A stretch of 64,000 nucleotides of DNA from Gaiellasilicea sp963749515. GTDB taxonomy: Bacteria; Actinomycetota; Thermoleophilia; Gaiellales; Gaiellaceae. The stretch lies in assembly GCA_963749515.1 (NCBI GenBank), contig CAVVMR010000010.1:124001-188000 (forward strand), in the 5' to 3' direction. The notes below the pieces were generated by a model. That model ran no database searches. It was not told where the DNA came from and saw only the letters and a program-made list of their open reading frames with translations. Positions 17,618 to 25,573 of this stretch are shown here, in pieces. Positions within the stretch are counted from its first letter, which is position 1, and every line of letters starts with the position of its first letter. The translations under genes were made by a program, and so were the position numbers.

Positions 17618-17922
17618 TCGTATTTGGCGAGATGCCGTGGATTCGAGACGCGGAGCTTCCGTGCGACCTGCTCCTTCAGCAGTGCGACGGCGTTCTCCGG
17701 CACGTCGCCGGCCCGGATCCTGCGCGCGAGCTCCCAGTCCTCCTCACGGGGCAGCGTGGTCGCCGAGAGCTCGCGCTCGGCAATTCCGAGCCCGTTGATC
17801 GCGACGAGCGTCCGGAACTTCAGCCGGTGGTCGTCGAGGATCGGAAGGATCTCCTCCTGCAAGAACTCGCGCACCGCCTCCGCGAGCTCCTGAGGTGTTG
17901 GGCGATCGTGTTGGGCGGTCAT
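17614..17922 (-). CDS. DUF6285 protein, LvaB-like partner of an APH-type kinase
   Basis: A small soluble protein of 102 residues. TPQELAEAVREFLQEEILP, FRTLVAINGLGIAEREL, and RIRAGDV...LKEQVARKLRVSNPRHL are the conserved parts of DUF6285. Relatives sit beside an APH-family kinase; in Pseudomonas putida LvaB is needed for LvaA to phosphorylate 4-hydroxyvaleryl-CoA (family knowledge from memory). Here its ATG overlaps the kinase stop (ATGA), and its own stop overlaps the phosphatase GTG. The ATG at 17922 is chosen for that overlap and because the conserved part begins just after it. The functional assignment rests on this pairing. Confidence 0.78.
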   Translation of the reverse strand: MTAQHDRPTPQELAEAVREFLQEEILPILDDHRLKFRTLVAINGLGIAERELSATTLPREEDWELARRIRAGDVPENAVALLKEQVARKLRVSNPRHLAKYE

Positions 17923-18836
17923 GCTGCCTTGTCGATCAGGTCCAGGAGCTCGTATTCCATCTCCGCCGCGAGGCGGCCCAGCACGGCAAGCTCGACGGAG
18001 CGCTCCTGGCCGTTGAAGTGACGGCGCGACTGGGTGAGGCAGCCGGTCGCCCACTTGACGTTGCCGAACACCTCCCAGACGAGCAGCTCCTCGGAAGTCA
18101 CCTCGGTGCCGGTCAGCTCGGTGTAGCGGTCGAGATAGCGGTCGAGATCGCCGACGCCGCCGAGATGCTTGTCGTCGGCGCCGAAGCGCCAGGCTCGCAC
18201 GAGCGGCCAGGCGAGATCCTCGACCGGGTCTGCGAGGTGCGAGAACTCCCAGTCGAGCACCGCGACGATGCCGTTCTCGTCGACGGCGATGTTGCCGATC
18301 CGCCAGTCACCGTGGACGACGACGGGCTCACGGTGCCGGGGCAGGCGATCCTTCACCCAGTGAAGGCCGAGCTCGATCGCGGGGTGCGGCTCGCCGACCG
18401 AGTCGAGCTCGTCGTAGAAGCGCGCCACCTGGTCGCCCGTCTCGAGAAACGGCAGCCGCTCGCGCGCGATCGCGTGGATCTTCGCGAGCTCCTCCGCCAG
18501 CTGGAGATCGAGCCCCGCCGGCGGCTGCTTGACGATCCGCCGGCCGATCGTCTCGCCCTTGATCCGCTCCATCACGAATGCCTCGCGGCCTTCGACCTCG
18601 CCGAGGTAGGCGATCGGCTCGGGCACCTTCACGCCGGCGTCGTGTGCAGCGCGCAGGACCTCGAACTCGTGCTCGAGCGTCAGCGTCCCCTGGTGGATGA
18701 CTCCGCCAGCGGCACGCCGGATCAGGAGCTCGCGGCCGTCCGAGTCGACGGCCCAGGCTTCCTTCGACGCGCCGCCGGCGAGCAGCACCGCCCGCTCGAC
18801 GGGAGCAGCGAGCGCAGCCGCGAAAGCCTCTTTCAC
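17919..18836 (-). CDS. APH-family phosphotransferase, LvaA/ACAD10-like acyl-CoA kinase candidate
   Basis: A 305-residue kinase-fold protein. An N-lobe with LAGGASKEAWAVD and LLIRRAAGG is followed by EFEVLRAAHDAGVKVPEPIAY, a catalytic loop VVVHGDWRIGNIAV and the metal-binding AVLDWEFSHLADPVEDLAW. Tight coupling to DUF6285 points to the LvaA group, which phosphorylates the 4-hydroxyl of acyl-CoAs, rather than to antibiotic resistance. The start is the GTG at 18836, which overlaps the upstream stop (GTGA). The open frame extends upstream inside the F420 oxidoreductase gene, but that part has no family similarity. An ACAD10/11-like dehydrogenase, the expected next enzyme, is at 30.7 kb. Confidence 0.85.
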   Translation of the reverse strand: MKEAFAAALAAPVERAVLLAGGASKEAWAVDSDGRELLIRRAAGGVIHQGTLTLEHEFEVLRAAHDAGVKVPEPIAYLGEVEGREAFVMERIKGETIGRRIVKQPPAGLDLQLAEELAKIHAIARERLPFLETGDQVARFYDELDSVGEPHPAIELGLHWVKDRLPRHREPVVVHGDWRIGNIAVDENGIVAVLDWEFSHLADPVEDLAWPLVRAWRFGADDKHLGGVGDLDRYLDRYTELTGTEVTSEELLVWEVFGNVKWATGCLTQSRRHFNGQERSVELAVLGRLAAEMEYELLDLIDKAA

Positions 18837-19831
18837 AAGAGCAGCTCCGCCATCACCGCGAGCGCCTCCTTCTGGCGTGTCTGGATCAGGAGGGACGAGA
18901 CACCCGCCTCGCGCCAGGCCTCGAGCCGCTCGGCGATCCGCTCCTTCGGGCCGACGAGGGCGATCTCGTCCACGAGCTCGTCCGGGACGGCCATCGCCGC
19001 CTCGCCCTTCATGCCGGAGAGATAGAGCTCCTGGATCTTCGCCGCGGCCTCCTCGAAGCCGTAGCGCTGGGCGAGCGAGTTGTAGAAGTTCTTGCCGCGC
19101 GCGCCCATGCCGCCGATGTAGAGGGCGAGGGTCGGCTTCATCATGTCGCGGCACGCCTGGACGTCGTCGTCGACGAGCACCGGGCAGAGCGGCGCGATCT
19201 GGAAGCCCTCGGGAGCGTTCTCGAGCGATGGCCCGTGGAGCTCGCGGAAGCGATACGGCGAGAAGAAGATCGGCAGCCAGCCGTCGGCGATCTCGACCGC
19301 GAGCGCGACGTTCTTGGGGCCGAGAGCGGCGAGGTAGATCGGCACCTCACGCCGCAGCGGCTTCAGGATCAGCTTCAGCGGCTTGCCGAGCCCCGTCGCG
19401 CCCTCGCCGCTGTAGGGGATGTCGTAGTGCGGGCCGTGGTGCTCGATCGTCTCCCGGCGAAGCGCGGCGCGGACGATCTCGACGTACTCCCGCGTGCGGC
19501 CGAGCGGCTTGCCCCACGGGACGCCGTGCCACCCTTCGACGACCTGCGGGCCGGAGGTGCCGAGGCCGAGCAGGACGCGGCCGCCGGAGAGCTGGTCGAG
19601 GGTCGCGACGGTCATCGCGGTGGTCGCGGGCGTGCGCGCGGGCATCTGCATGATCGCCGTCCCGATCCCGATCCGCTCCGTGGTGGCGGCGATCCAGGAG
19701 GCGACCGTGACGGCGTCCGCGCCCCACGCTTCCGACGTCCAGACCGAGTCGAACCCGAGCCGGTCCGCCTCCTGCGCGAGCGCGACCGACCCGATCGGGT
19801 CGTCGTAGCCGAGCTGCATCCCGAGCTTCAT
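18833..19831 (-). CDS. LLM class F420-dependent oxidoreductase
   Basis: A 332-residue luciferase-like TIM-barrel protein. It begins MKLGMQLGYD, followed by ALAQEADRLGFDSVWTSEAWGADAVT and IGIGTAIMQMPARTPATTAM, the typical F420-dependent LLM pattern. RVLLGLGTSGPQVVEGWHG and LAALGPKNVALAVEIADGWLP also fit. Presumed cofactor F420H2, in line with fbiC at 40 kb; the substrate is not evident. It is the first gene of the operon with the APH kinase, DUF6285 and histidine phosphatase. On the minus strand TAGGAT lies 9 bases upstream of the ATG. Confidence 0.88.
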   Translation of the reverse strand: MKLGMQLGYDDPIGSVALAQEADRLGFDSVWTSEAWGADAVTVASWIAATTERIGIGTAIMQMPARTPATTAMTVATLDQLSGGRVLLGLGTSGPQVVEGWHGVPWGKPLGRTREYVEIVRAALRRETIEHHGPHYDIPYSGEGATGLGKPLKLILKPLRREVPIYLAALGPKNVALAVEIADGWLPIFFSPYRFRELHGPSLENAPEGFQIAPLCPVLVDDDVQACRDMMKPTLALYIGGMGARGKNFYNSLAQRYGFEEAAAKIQELYLSGMKGEAAMAVPDELVDEIALVGPKERIAERLEAWREAGVSSLLIQTRQKEALAVMAELLL

Positions 19832-19874
19832 CTGCCAGCGATCCTACGAGACCGGCCGTGTCCCGACTCGACGA

Positions 19875-20552
19875 TCAGAGCGGTGGAACCATGCCCTCGG
19901 CGCCCTCGACCCGGGGGCCGGGGACGTTCGGGAACTTGAAGCGCAGCGGCTCGCGGCCGGGCTGGCACACCCACGCCTGGCCCGTCTCGTCGCTCCGCGC
20001 GGCGACGAGCACCGCGTCCGCGATCTGATCCGGCTCCATCAGCGGGAAGCCGGCGGCGTCGAGATCGGCCTGCGCCGGCTCGGTCATCGGCGTCCGCACG
20101 ATCCCCGGGCAGATGAGGTTGATCCGGATCCCGCGCGGCTCGAGCAGCGGCGCCATCGAGCGCGCGTAGCCGACGACGGCATGCTTCGTGAGCACGTAGA
20201 GCGGATCGGACTCCATCGGGATCAGCCCCGCGAGCGAAGCAGTGACCACGAAGACGCTGCCCTGGCGCATCCGCGGCGTCAACGCCTGAACGCCGAAGAC
20301 GACGCCGTCGACGTTCACGGCCAGGATGCGCCGGTAGTCGTCGATCGTTCCGTCGCCCTTCGCGAGGATGCCGGCGTTGAGGCAGACGAGGTCGGCCGGC
20401 TCGACGTCGAGCCACGCCTGCGGGTCGGAGACGTCGAACCCGTCGACGACGTCGAGTCCGCGCACGTCGGTGCCCTCGGCCTCGAGCTTCGCCACGATCG
20501 CCTGCCCGATGCCGCCGGCCGCACCCGTGACGAGAGCGGTCTCAGGGAACAA
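19875..20552 (-). CDS. Short-chain dehydrogenase/reductase
   Basis: A 225-residue classical SDR. The cofactor motif is VTGAAGGIG, with CLNAG (NNAG equivalent), VTASLAGL (catalytic Ser) and YVLTKHAV (YxxxK). PGIVRTPM follows at the usual place. The start is TTG at 20552, eleven bases inside the upstream quinone oxidoreductase gene; the next residues (PETALVTGAAGG) leave no room for a later start. An NAD(P)-dependent oxidoreductase of a hydroxy or keto substrate. It is the last gene of a run with the quinone oxidoreductase and enoyl-CoA hydratase, so it likely acts in the same catabolic route. Confidence 0.87.
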   Translation of the reverse strand: MFPETALVTGAAGGIGQAIVAKLEAEGTDVRGLDVVDGFDVSDPQAWLDVEPADLVCLNAGILAKGDGTIDDYRRILAVNVDGVVFGVQALTPRMRQGSVFVVTASLAGLIPMESDPLYVLTKHAVVGYARSMAPLLEPRGIRINLICPGIVRTPMTEPAQADLDAAGFPLMEPDQIADAVLVAARSDETGQAWVCQPGREPLRFKFPNVPGPRVEGAEGMVPPL

Positions 20553-21456
20553 GGACGACCTTCCCGGTCGACTTGCGCGAGGCGATCAGCTCCTGCGCCT
20601 CGTTCACCTGCTCGAGCGGGAACTCGGCGCCGACCACCGGCCGGAGAGCGCCGCGGCGCCAGAGGGCGAGCAGCTCGCCGATCTCCTGCCGCACGAGCTC
20701 GGGCCGGAAGCCCATCAGGCGGCCCAGGTAGAAGCCCAGCACGCCGAGGTTCCGGCCGACCAGCCGAGCCGGGTCGACCGGCTCCCACGCACCGCCGGCG
20801 TAGCCGATCGCGATCGCGGCGCCGAGCGGGCGCAGCGACTTGACACACGCCGAGAAGACCGGCCCGCCGACCGGGTCGAAAGCCACGTCGATGTCGTCGA
20901 GCTCGGCGATCTCCTCGTAGGAGACCGTCCGGGTTGCGCCGAGCCGGCGCGCGAGCTCGAGCTTCTCCTCCGAGCCCGCTGCGGCCGTCACGTTCGCGCC
21001 GGCGAACACCGCGACCTGAATCGCCGCGGTTCCGACGCCACCGGCCGCCGCGGTGACGAGCACGTTCGAGTCCGGGTGGAGGCGCACCTGCCGCGTCAGC
21101 GGGATCCACGCCGTCAGGTAGGTGGTCAGAAACGAGGCGCCTTCCTCGTAGCTGGCGGCGTCGGGAAGGTCGAAGATCCACTCGTCGTCGGCCGCAACCT
21201 TCTCTGCGTAGCCGCCTCCGCCGCCGCGAACGAATGCGAGCACGCGCCGGCCGTTCACGTCGCCGGCCACCTCGTTGCCGAGGATCACCGGCAGCGGCGG
21301 GGGCTGCGGGTACTGGCCGTTCTTGATCAGCACGTCGGCGAAGTTGATCCCTGCCGCCTTGACGTCGACGACGGATTGCCCCTCGCCGGCGTCGGGCTCC
21401 GGCACGTCGTCCACCGAGAGCGGCTTGCCGACCTCGTGGAGGACGGCCGCCCTCAT
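20542..21456 (-). CDS. Quinone oxidoreductase-like medium-chain dehydrogenase
   Basis: A 304-residue zinc-independent MDR protein. The N-terminal GroES-like domain has KAAGINFADVLIKNGQYP and LGNEVAG; the Rossmann domain has VLVTAAAGGVGTAAIQVA for NADPH. No structural or catalytic zinc ligands are evident, placing it with NADPH:quinone reductases and enoyl reductases rather than zinc alcohol dehydrogenases. The ATG overlaps the enoyl-CoA hydratase stop by 4 bases (ATGA), and its 3' end overlaps the SDR start. The context suggests reduction of an unsaturated acyl or quinone-like intermediate. Confidence 0.87.
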   Translation of the reverse strand: MRAAVLHEVGKPLSVDDVPEPDAGEGQSVVDVKAAGINFADVLIKNGQYPQPPPLPVILGNEVAGDVNGRRVLAFVRGGGGGYAEKVAADDEWIFDLPDAASYEEGASFLTTYLTAWIPLTRQVRLHPDSNVLVTAAAGGVGTAAIQVAVFAGANVTAAAGSEEKLELARRLGATRTVSYEEIAELDDIDVAFDPVGGPVFSACVKSLRPLGAAIAIGYAGGAWEPVDPARLVGRNLGVLGFYLGRLMGFRPELVRQEIGELLALWRRGALRPVVGAEFPLEQVNEAQELIASRKSTGKVVLVP

Positions 21457-22241
21457 CTCCCCGTGAACTCCGGCTGGCGCTTCTCGAGGAACGCGACCAC
21501 GCCCTCGGCCCCGTCGGCGCTGCCGATGCAGCGGATGAAGCCCTGCGCCTCACGGCGGAGGCCCTCGGAGAGCGGTAGGTCGCGTGTCTCGGCCGCGAGC
21601 TCCTTGATCACGCCCATCGCGAACGGCGAACGCTCGGACAGCGTGCGCGCGACGTCGAGCGCCGCCTCCAGCAGCCCGTCGCGTGGCACGGCCTTCTCGA
21701 CCAGGCCCCAGTCGTAGGCCTGCGAGCCGGAGATCGGATCGCCGGTCAGGTTCAGGTAGAGCGCGCGGCCGTGGCCGACGAGGCGCGGCAGCCGCTGCGT
21801 GCCGCCGCCGCCGGGGATCAGGCCGAGCTTGATCTCGGGCTGCCCGAGCTGTGCGTCCTCCGCTGCGATCCGGATGTCGCAGGCCATCGCCAGCTCGAGC
21901 CCGCCACCGAGGCAGTACCCGTGGATCGCGGCGACGACAGGCGTGCGGCCGGCATCCATCCTCGCTGCCAGCTTCTGGATCCCGCGAGCGGAGCCGGATT
22001 CGGCCGCCTCCTCGATCGCCTCGCGCATCGCGGGGAACTCGGTGATGTCCGCACCGGCGACGAACGCCTTCTCGCCTTCGCCGCGGATCACGATCGCGCG
22101 CGTGTCGTCCGAGCGGTCGAGCTCGTCGTACGCTGCTTCCAGCTCCTCGAGCAGTTGTGAGGAGAGCGCGTTCACGGGTGGATGATCGAGGGTGACGATC
22201 GCGACGCGGCCGTCCTGCTCGACCTTGACGTACTCAGCCAT
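21453..22241 (-). CDS. Enoyl-CoA hydratase/isomerase (crotonase family)
   Basis: Hydrates 2-enoyl-CoA to 3-hydroxyacyl-CoA. 262 residues, standard length. The oxyanion-hole segments are GEKAFVAGADITEF and HGYCLGGGLELAMACDI; both catalytic glutamates are present (Glu116 in GGGLE and Glu136 in GQPEIKLG), so hydratase activity is expected. IPGGGGTQRLPRLVG follows. On the minus strand AAAGGAG precedes the ATG at good spacing. It heads a three-gene run with the quinone oxidoreductase and SDR; the 96 bases upstream hold two hairpins. Confidence 0.93.
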   Translation of the reverse strand: MAEYVKVEQDGRVAIVTLDHPPVNALSSQLLEELEAAYDELDRSDDTRAIVIRGEGEKAFVAGADITEFPAMREAIEEAAESGSARGIQKLAARMDAGRTPVVAAIHGYCLGGGLELAMACDIRIAAEDAQLGQPEIKLGLIPGGGGTQRLPRLVGHGRALYLNLTGDPISGSQAYDWGLVEKAVPRDGLLEAALDVARTLSERSPFAMGVIKELAAETRDLPLSEGLRREAQGFIRCIGSADGAEGVVAFLEKRQPEFTGR

Positions 22242-22263
22242 TCAACTCCTTTGTATAGCGGGC

Positions 22264-22329
22264 GGGGCCGCTTGCGGCCCCCTTCAGGGGTCTTTGCGCG
22301 ATGAGTATCCGCTCCTGCGGATGCTCATC
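22264..22329 (-). terminator. Two intergenic hairpins between SDR and enoyl-CoA hydratase genes
   Basis: Going down the minus strand after the SDR stop, the first hairpin (22329-22300) pairs GATGAG-ATCCGC with GCGGAT-CTCATC around a 4-base loop with one mismatch. The second (22281-22264) pairs GGGGCCGC with GCGGCCCC. Neither has a T run. They may end or process the upstream catabolic transcript or protect the downstream one. Confidence 0.45.
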
Positions 22330-22337
22330 TTGCGCCA

Positions 22338-23027
22338 TCAGCGCGGCGCCATACGCAAGGCGCCGTCGAGACGGATCACCTCGCCGTTCAGGTACTCGTT
22401 CTCGATGATGTGCTTTACCAGAGCGGCGAAGTCCTCCGCCCGCCCGAGCCGCTTCGGGAAGGGGATCTGAGACGTCAGGCTCTCGCGAATGTCGTCGCGC
22501 ATCGGCCCGAGCATCGGCGTGTCCGAGGGGCCCGGTGCGATCGTGACGACGCGGATTCCCTTCGAGGCGAGGTCGCGCGCGACCGGCAAGGTCATCCCGG
22601 CCACGCCCGCCTTGGAGGCCGAGTAGGCGGCCTGGCCGATCTGCCCGTCGAAGGCTGCGTTGGACGCCGTGTTGACGACCACGCCGCGCGTTCCTTCCGC
22701 GTCCGGCTCGCCTTCCGCCATTTTTGCGGCGGCGATCGAGAGGACGTTGAACGTTCCGATCAGGTTGACCTCGATCACCTTGCGGAAGCGGTCGAGCGGA
22801 AATCCGATCACGCGCGCCCCGCCGCCGATCCCGGCGCAGTTGACGGTGCCGTGCAGCTCGTCGAGCGGCTCGATCAGGGCGCGCACCGCCGCCTCGTCGG
22901 TGACGTCCGTCTCGGGCAGGTCGGCGATCACCACCTTCGCGCCCTCGGCCTCGAGCATCGCCGCGCTGGCCTCTCCGAGCCCGGACAGGCCACCCGTGAC
23001 GACGAACGTCTTTCCCTTGATCTCCAC
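22338..23027 (-). CDS. SDR, 3-hydroxyacyl-CoA dehydrogenase type 2-like
   Basis: A 229-residue classical SDR. It has VVTGGLSGLG, NCAGIGGG, NTASNAAFDGQIGQAAYSASKAGVAG (catalytic Ser and YxxxK) and TIAPGPSDTPM. The pattern FDGQIGQAAYSASKAGV together with the PFPKRLGRAEDFA region is typical of 17-beta-HSD10/3-hydroxyacyl-CoA dehydrogenase type II, which oxidises 3-hydroxyacyl-CoA. The GTG start overlaps the acyl-CoA ligase stop by one base. It would supply the missing hydroxyacyl dehydrogenase step for the beta-oxidation genes around it. Confidence 0.87.
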   Translation of the reverse strand: MEIKGKTFVVTGGLSGLGEASAAMLEAEGAKVVIADLPETDVTDEAAVRALIEPLDELHGTVNCAGIGGGARVIGFPLDRFRKVIEVNLIGTFNVLSIAAAKMAEGEPDAEGTRGVVVNTASNAAFDGQIGQAAYSASKAGVAGMTLPVARDLASKGIRVVTIAPGPSDTPMLGPMRDDIRESLTSQIPFPKRLGRAEDFAALVKHIIENEYLNGEVIRLDGALRMAPR

Positions 23028-24631
23028 TACGACGAGGAAACGGGCTCGCTCGCGAACTGCTCCCGCAACGCCGTCTTGCGGAACTTGCCGACGGCCGTCT
23101 TCGGGATCTCGTCGACGAACTCGAAGGCGTCCGGCAGCCAGAACTTGGCGAAGTTGGGCGCGAGGAACTCACGCAGCTCGTCCGCGGTCGCCGTCTCGCC
23201 CTCCCGCAGCACGCAGACCGCGAGCGGGCGCTCGTCCCACTTCTGGTGCGGGATCGCGATCACCGCCGCCTCGGCGATCGCCGGGTGCGCCATCAGCGCG
23301 TTCTCCAGGTCGACCGACGAGATCCACTCGCCGCCCGACTTGATCACGTCCTTGGAGCGGTCCTTGATCATCACGTAGCCCAGCGGGTGGAAGGACGCGA
23401 TGTCGCCGGTCTTGAACCAGCCGTCGTCCGTCCAGCGCTCCGCCTGCTCCGGCGTCTCGTAGTAGCCGGCCGCGACCCACGGGCCGCGCACCTCGAGCTC
23501 GCCCATTGCCTCGCCGTCCCACGGGATCTCCTTGCCCTCGTCGTCCCTGGCGCGGAGCTCGACGAACGGGAGCGGCAAGCCCTGCATCGCGACGACGTCG
23601 AGCTGCGTCTCCTCGTCGGCCGTGCGGAAGTCGCTCACGTAGTCGGAGGTGGTTGCGAGTGGGGAGGTCTCGGTCATGCCCCAGCCGTGCACGACGGTCT
23701 TGCCGTGCCGCTGCCGGAAGCCGGCGATCATCGCGCGCGGAGCGGCCGAGCCGCCGACGAGCATCGAGTGGAGCTTCGAGATGTCCCAGCGGTCCGGCTC
23801 CTTGTCGAGCATCCCGAGGATGCCCATCCAGATCGTCGGCACGCCGGCGGTGATCGTGACGTCGTGCTGCTCGAAGTCCTCGAGCAGCGACTCGGGATCG
23901 AGGAAGGGGCCGGGGAAGACGAGCTTCGCGCCGACCATCAGGCACGTGTACGGGTAGCCCCAGGCGTTCGCGTGGAACATCGGCACGACCGGAAGCAGCG
24001 TCTCGGCTTCGGTCACGTGCAGGCCGAGCGGAGCGGCGAGCGCCTGGCCGAGCGTGTGCAGGACGGCCGAGCGGTGCGAGTAGAGGACGCCCTTCGGCAT
24101 CCCGGTCGTGCCGCTCGTGTAGCACATCGCGGCGGCGGTGTCCTCGTCCAGCTTCGGATCCTCGTAGTCGTCCGGATCCGCGCCGGCGAGCAGCTCCTCG
24201 TACGAGTCCTCGACGACGAAGACGTGCTCGATCTCCGTCTTGTCCTTGAACTGGTCCCAGAGTGGGAGGAGCGACTTGTCGACGATCACGGCCGTGTCGC
24301 CGGCGTGCGTCGCGATGTAGCCGAGGTCGTTCGGGTGGAGCCTCAGGTTCAGCGTGTGGAGGACGTAGCCGCCGCACGGGATCCCGAGGTACGCCTCGAG
24401 GTGCTGGTAGTGGTTCCAGCAGAGCGTCGCGACGCGGGTGCCCGGTTCGAGGCCGAGGCCCTTGAGCGCGACCGACAGCTGCCGGGCCCGCTTGCCGAAG
24501 TCGGCGAACGAGTAGGTATGGAAGCTCCGGTCCGGCATCCGCGTCACGATCTCCTGGTGCGGGAAGTAGGTCTCCGCGCGCTTGAGGATCGTCGGCAGCG
24601 TCAGCTGGAAGTCCATCATCAGGCCCTTCAC
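23027..24631 (-). CDS. Fatty acid/carboxylate-CoA ligase (AMP-forming)
   Basis: Activates a carboxylic acid with ATP and CoA. A 534-residue ANL enzyme. The P-loop-like A3 motif is YTSGTTGMPKGV, A5 is HGWGMTETSP, A7 GWFKTGDIA, A8 GYVMIKDRSKDVIKSGGEWIS, and the A10 catalytic Lys is in PKTAVGKFRK. WNHYQHLEAYLGIPCGG and VPMFHANAWG are typical of medium/long-chain ligases. I chose the GTG at 24631, which overlaps the cupin stop (GTGA); ATGs at 24619 and 24616 would shorten it by only 4-5 residues. It lies in an operon with cupin, NTF2-like and acyl-CoA dehydrogenase genes, which suggests a specific, non-housekeeping acid substrate. Confidence 0.92.
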   Translation of the reverse strand: MKGLMMDFQLTLPTILKRAETYFPHQEIVTRMPDRSFHTYSFADFGKRARQLSVALKGLGLEPGTRVATLCWNHYQHLEAYLGIPCGGYVLHTLNLRLHPNDLGYIATHAGDTAVIVDKSLLPLWDQFKDKTEIEHVFVVEDSYEELLAGADPDDYEDPKLDEDTAAAMCYTSGTTGMPKGVLYSHRSAVLHTLGQALAAPLGLHVTEAETLLPVVPMFHANAWGYPYTCLMVGAKLVFPGPFLDPESLLEDFEQHDVTITAGVPTIWMGILGMLDKEPDRWDISKLHSMLVGGSAAPRAMIAGFRQRHGKTVVHGWGMTETSPLATTSDYVSDFRTADEETQLDVVAMQGLPLPFVELRARDDEGKEIPWDGEAMGELEVRGPWVAAGYYETPEQAERWTDDGWFKTGDIASFHPLGYVMIKDRSKDVIKSGGEWISSVDLENALMAHPAIAEAAVIAIPHQKWDERPLAVCVLREGETATADELREFLAPNFAKFWLPDAFEFVDEIPKTAVGKFRKTALREQFASEPVSSS

Positions 24632-25089
24632 GACCGCTCCTCTCTCGCTCCGACGCCGGCCGAGCCGGCATCTCCGCTCTTGGCCGGCTCCGTCGAGCCT
24701 ACGCCTGCTCCGAGGCTGATCCGCCGCTGGAGGTCTTCCTCGCTCATCACGTGACCGTCCCGCTCGACGTAGCCGTCCTTGCCGCCGACCACCAGCATCA
24801 CCAGCTCCTCGTCGCCGACGCTTTCGATCCGCCTCGGCGTCGTCGACTCGACGTGGAACAGCCCACCCGGACCGAGGACGCGCTCCTCGCCCTCGACGTG
24901 CACCTTGGCCGTGCCCTTGTGGACGAAGTAGAGCTCGTCCTGTGTGTCGTGGTAGTGGCTGATGCCGGGGTAGCCCGGCGGGTACACGACGCCGTTGACG
25001 CCGAATGCCGTCACTCCGAGCGGCTTCCGGACCTTGCGAAAGCCGGGGCCGTCTCCGAGCTCGTCGAGGGAGGAGAACGCGTGTGCCAT
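24628..25089 (-). CDS. Cupin-domain protein
   Basis: A 153-residue single-cupin protein. The metal-binding motif is SHYHDTQDELYFVHKGTAKV (two His and one Glu visible), and the second cupin motif is around GPGGLFHVESTTPRR. The tail after about residue 128 is low-complexity and probably disordered. The ATG shares one base with the NTF2-like gene stop (TGATG). It may be a small dioxygenase, isomerase or ligand-binding accessory of the catabolic operon; the sequence does not decide. Confidence 0.82.
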   Translation of the reverse strand: MAHAFSSLDELGDGPGFRKVRKPLGVTAFGVNGVVYPPGYPGISHYHDTQDELYFVHKGTAKVHVEGEERVLGPGGLFHVESTTPRRIESVGDEELVMLVVGGKDGYVERDGHVMSEEDLQRRISLGAGVGSTEPAKSGDAGSAGVGAREERS

Positions 25090-25544
25090 CAGGCTGCCCT
25101 TCTCGGTGCGTCGGTGTAGACACGCTCGCCCTTGAAGCGGCGCGACTCGGGATCCCACGGGAAGAAGATCGCGTTCCGCCAGGTCATCTTCTCGCCGGTC
25201 GGCTCGTTGCCGAGCCACTTTGCGCTGTGCGTGCCGGTGACGATCGCCTCTTCGACGACGCCCTGTGGCCCGATCACGATGTTCTGCAGCTCGAAGACGA
25301 TGTCCGGGAACGCAGTCAGCAGCTCGGTGTAGAAGCGTGCGGCGCCCTCGTGGCCGTGCCAGGAGACGTCGTCAGGGTAGACGGTGTAGACGCAGTCGTC
25401 GGAGAGCGTCGCGAGCAGGCCCTCGATCGAGCGGTTGTCCTCCGCCTTCGAGTGCTCCTTCCAGAGCTCGCGGATCTCTGCGACCTCGTCCGGGTCGACG
25501 TCCATCCGCATCAACTCGAGAACTTCCGCTTTCGGGACGGGCAT
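25089..25544 (-). CDS. NTF2-like/SnoaL-like protein
   Basis: A 151-residue NTF2-fold protein. EIRELWKEHSKAEDNRSIEGLLATLSDDCVY, FYTELLTAFPDIVFEL and the later WRNAIFFPWDPESRRFKGERVY are standard for polyketide cyclase-like/SnoaL proteins. Members act as small hydratases, isomerases or binding proteins. The minus strand carries AAGGAGG a few bases before the ATG, the strongest Shine-Dalgarno in this operon, so translation restarts here. It sits between the acyl-CoA dehydrogenases and the acyl-CoA ligase, as in sterol/terpenoid side-chain operons of actinobacteria. Confidence 0.83.
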   Translation of the reverse strand: MPVPKAEVLELMRMDVDPDEVAEIRELWKEHSKAEDNRSIEGLLATLSDDCVYTVYPDDVSWHGHEGAARFYTELLTAFPDIVFELQNIVIGPQGVVEEAIVTGTHSAKWLGNEPTGEKMTWRNAIFFPWDPESRRFKGERVYTDAPRRAA

Positions 25545-25573
25545 GGTCCTCCTTGTCTAGTCGACCTGCATTT

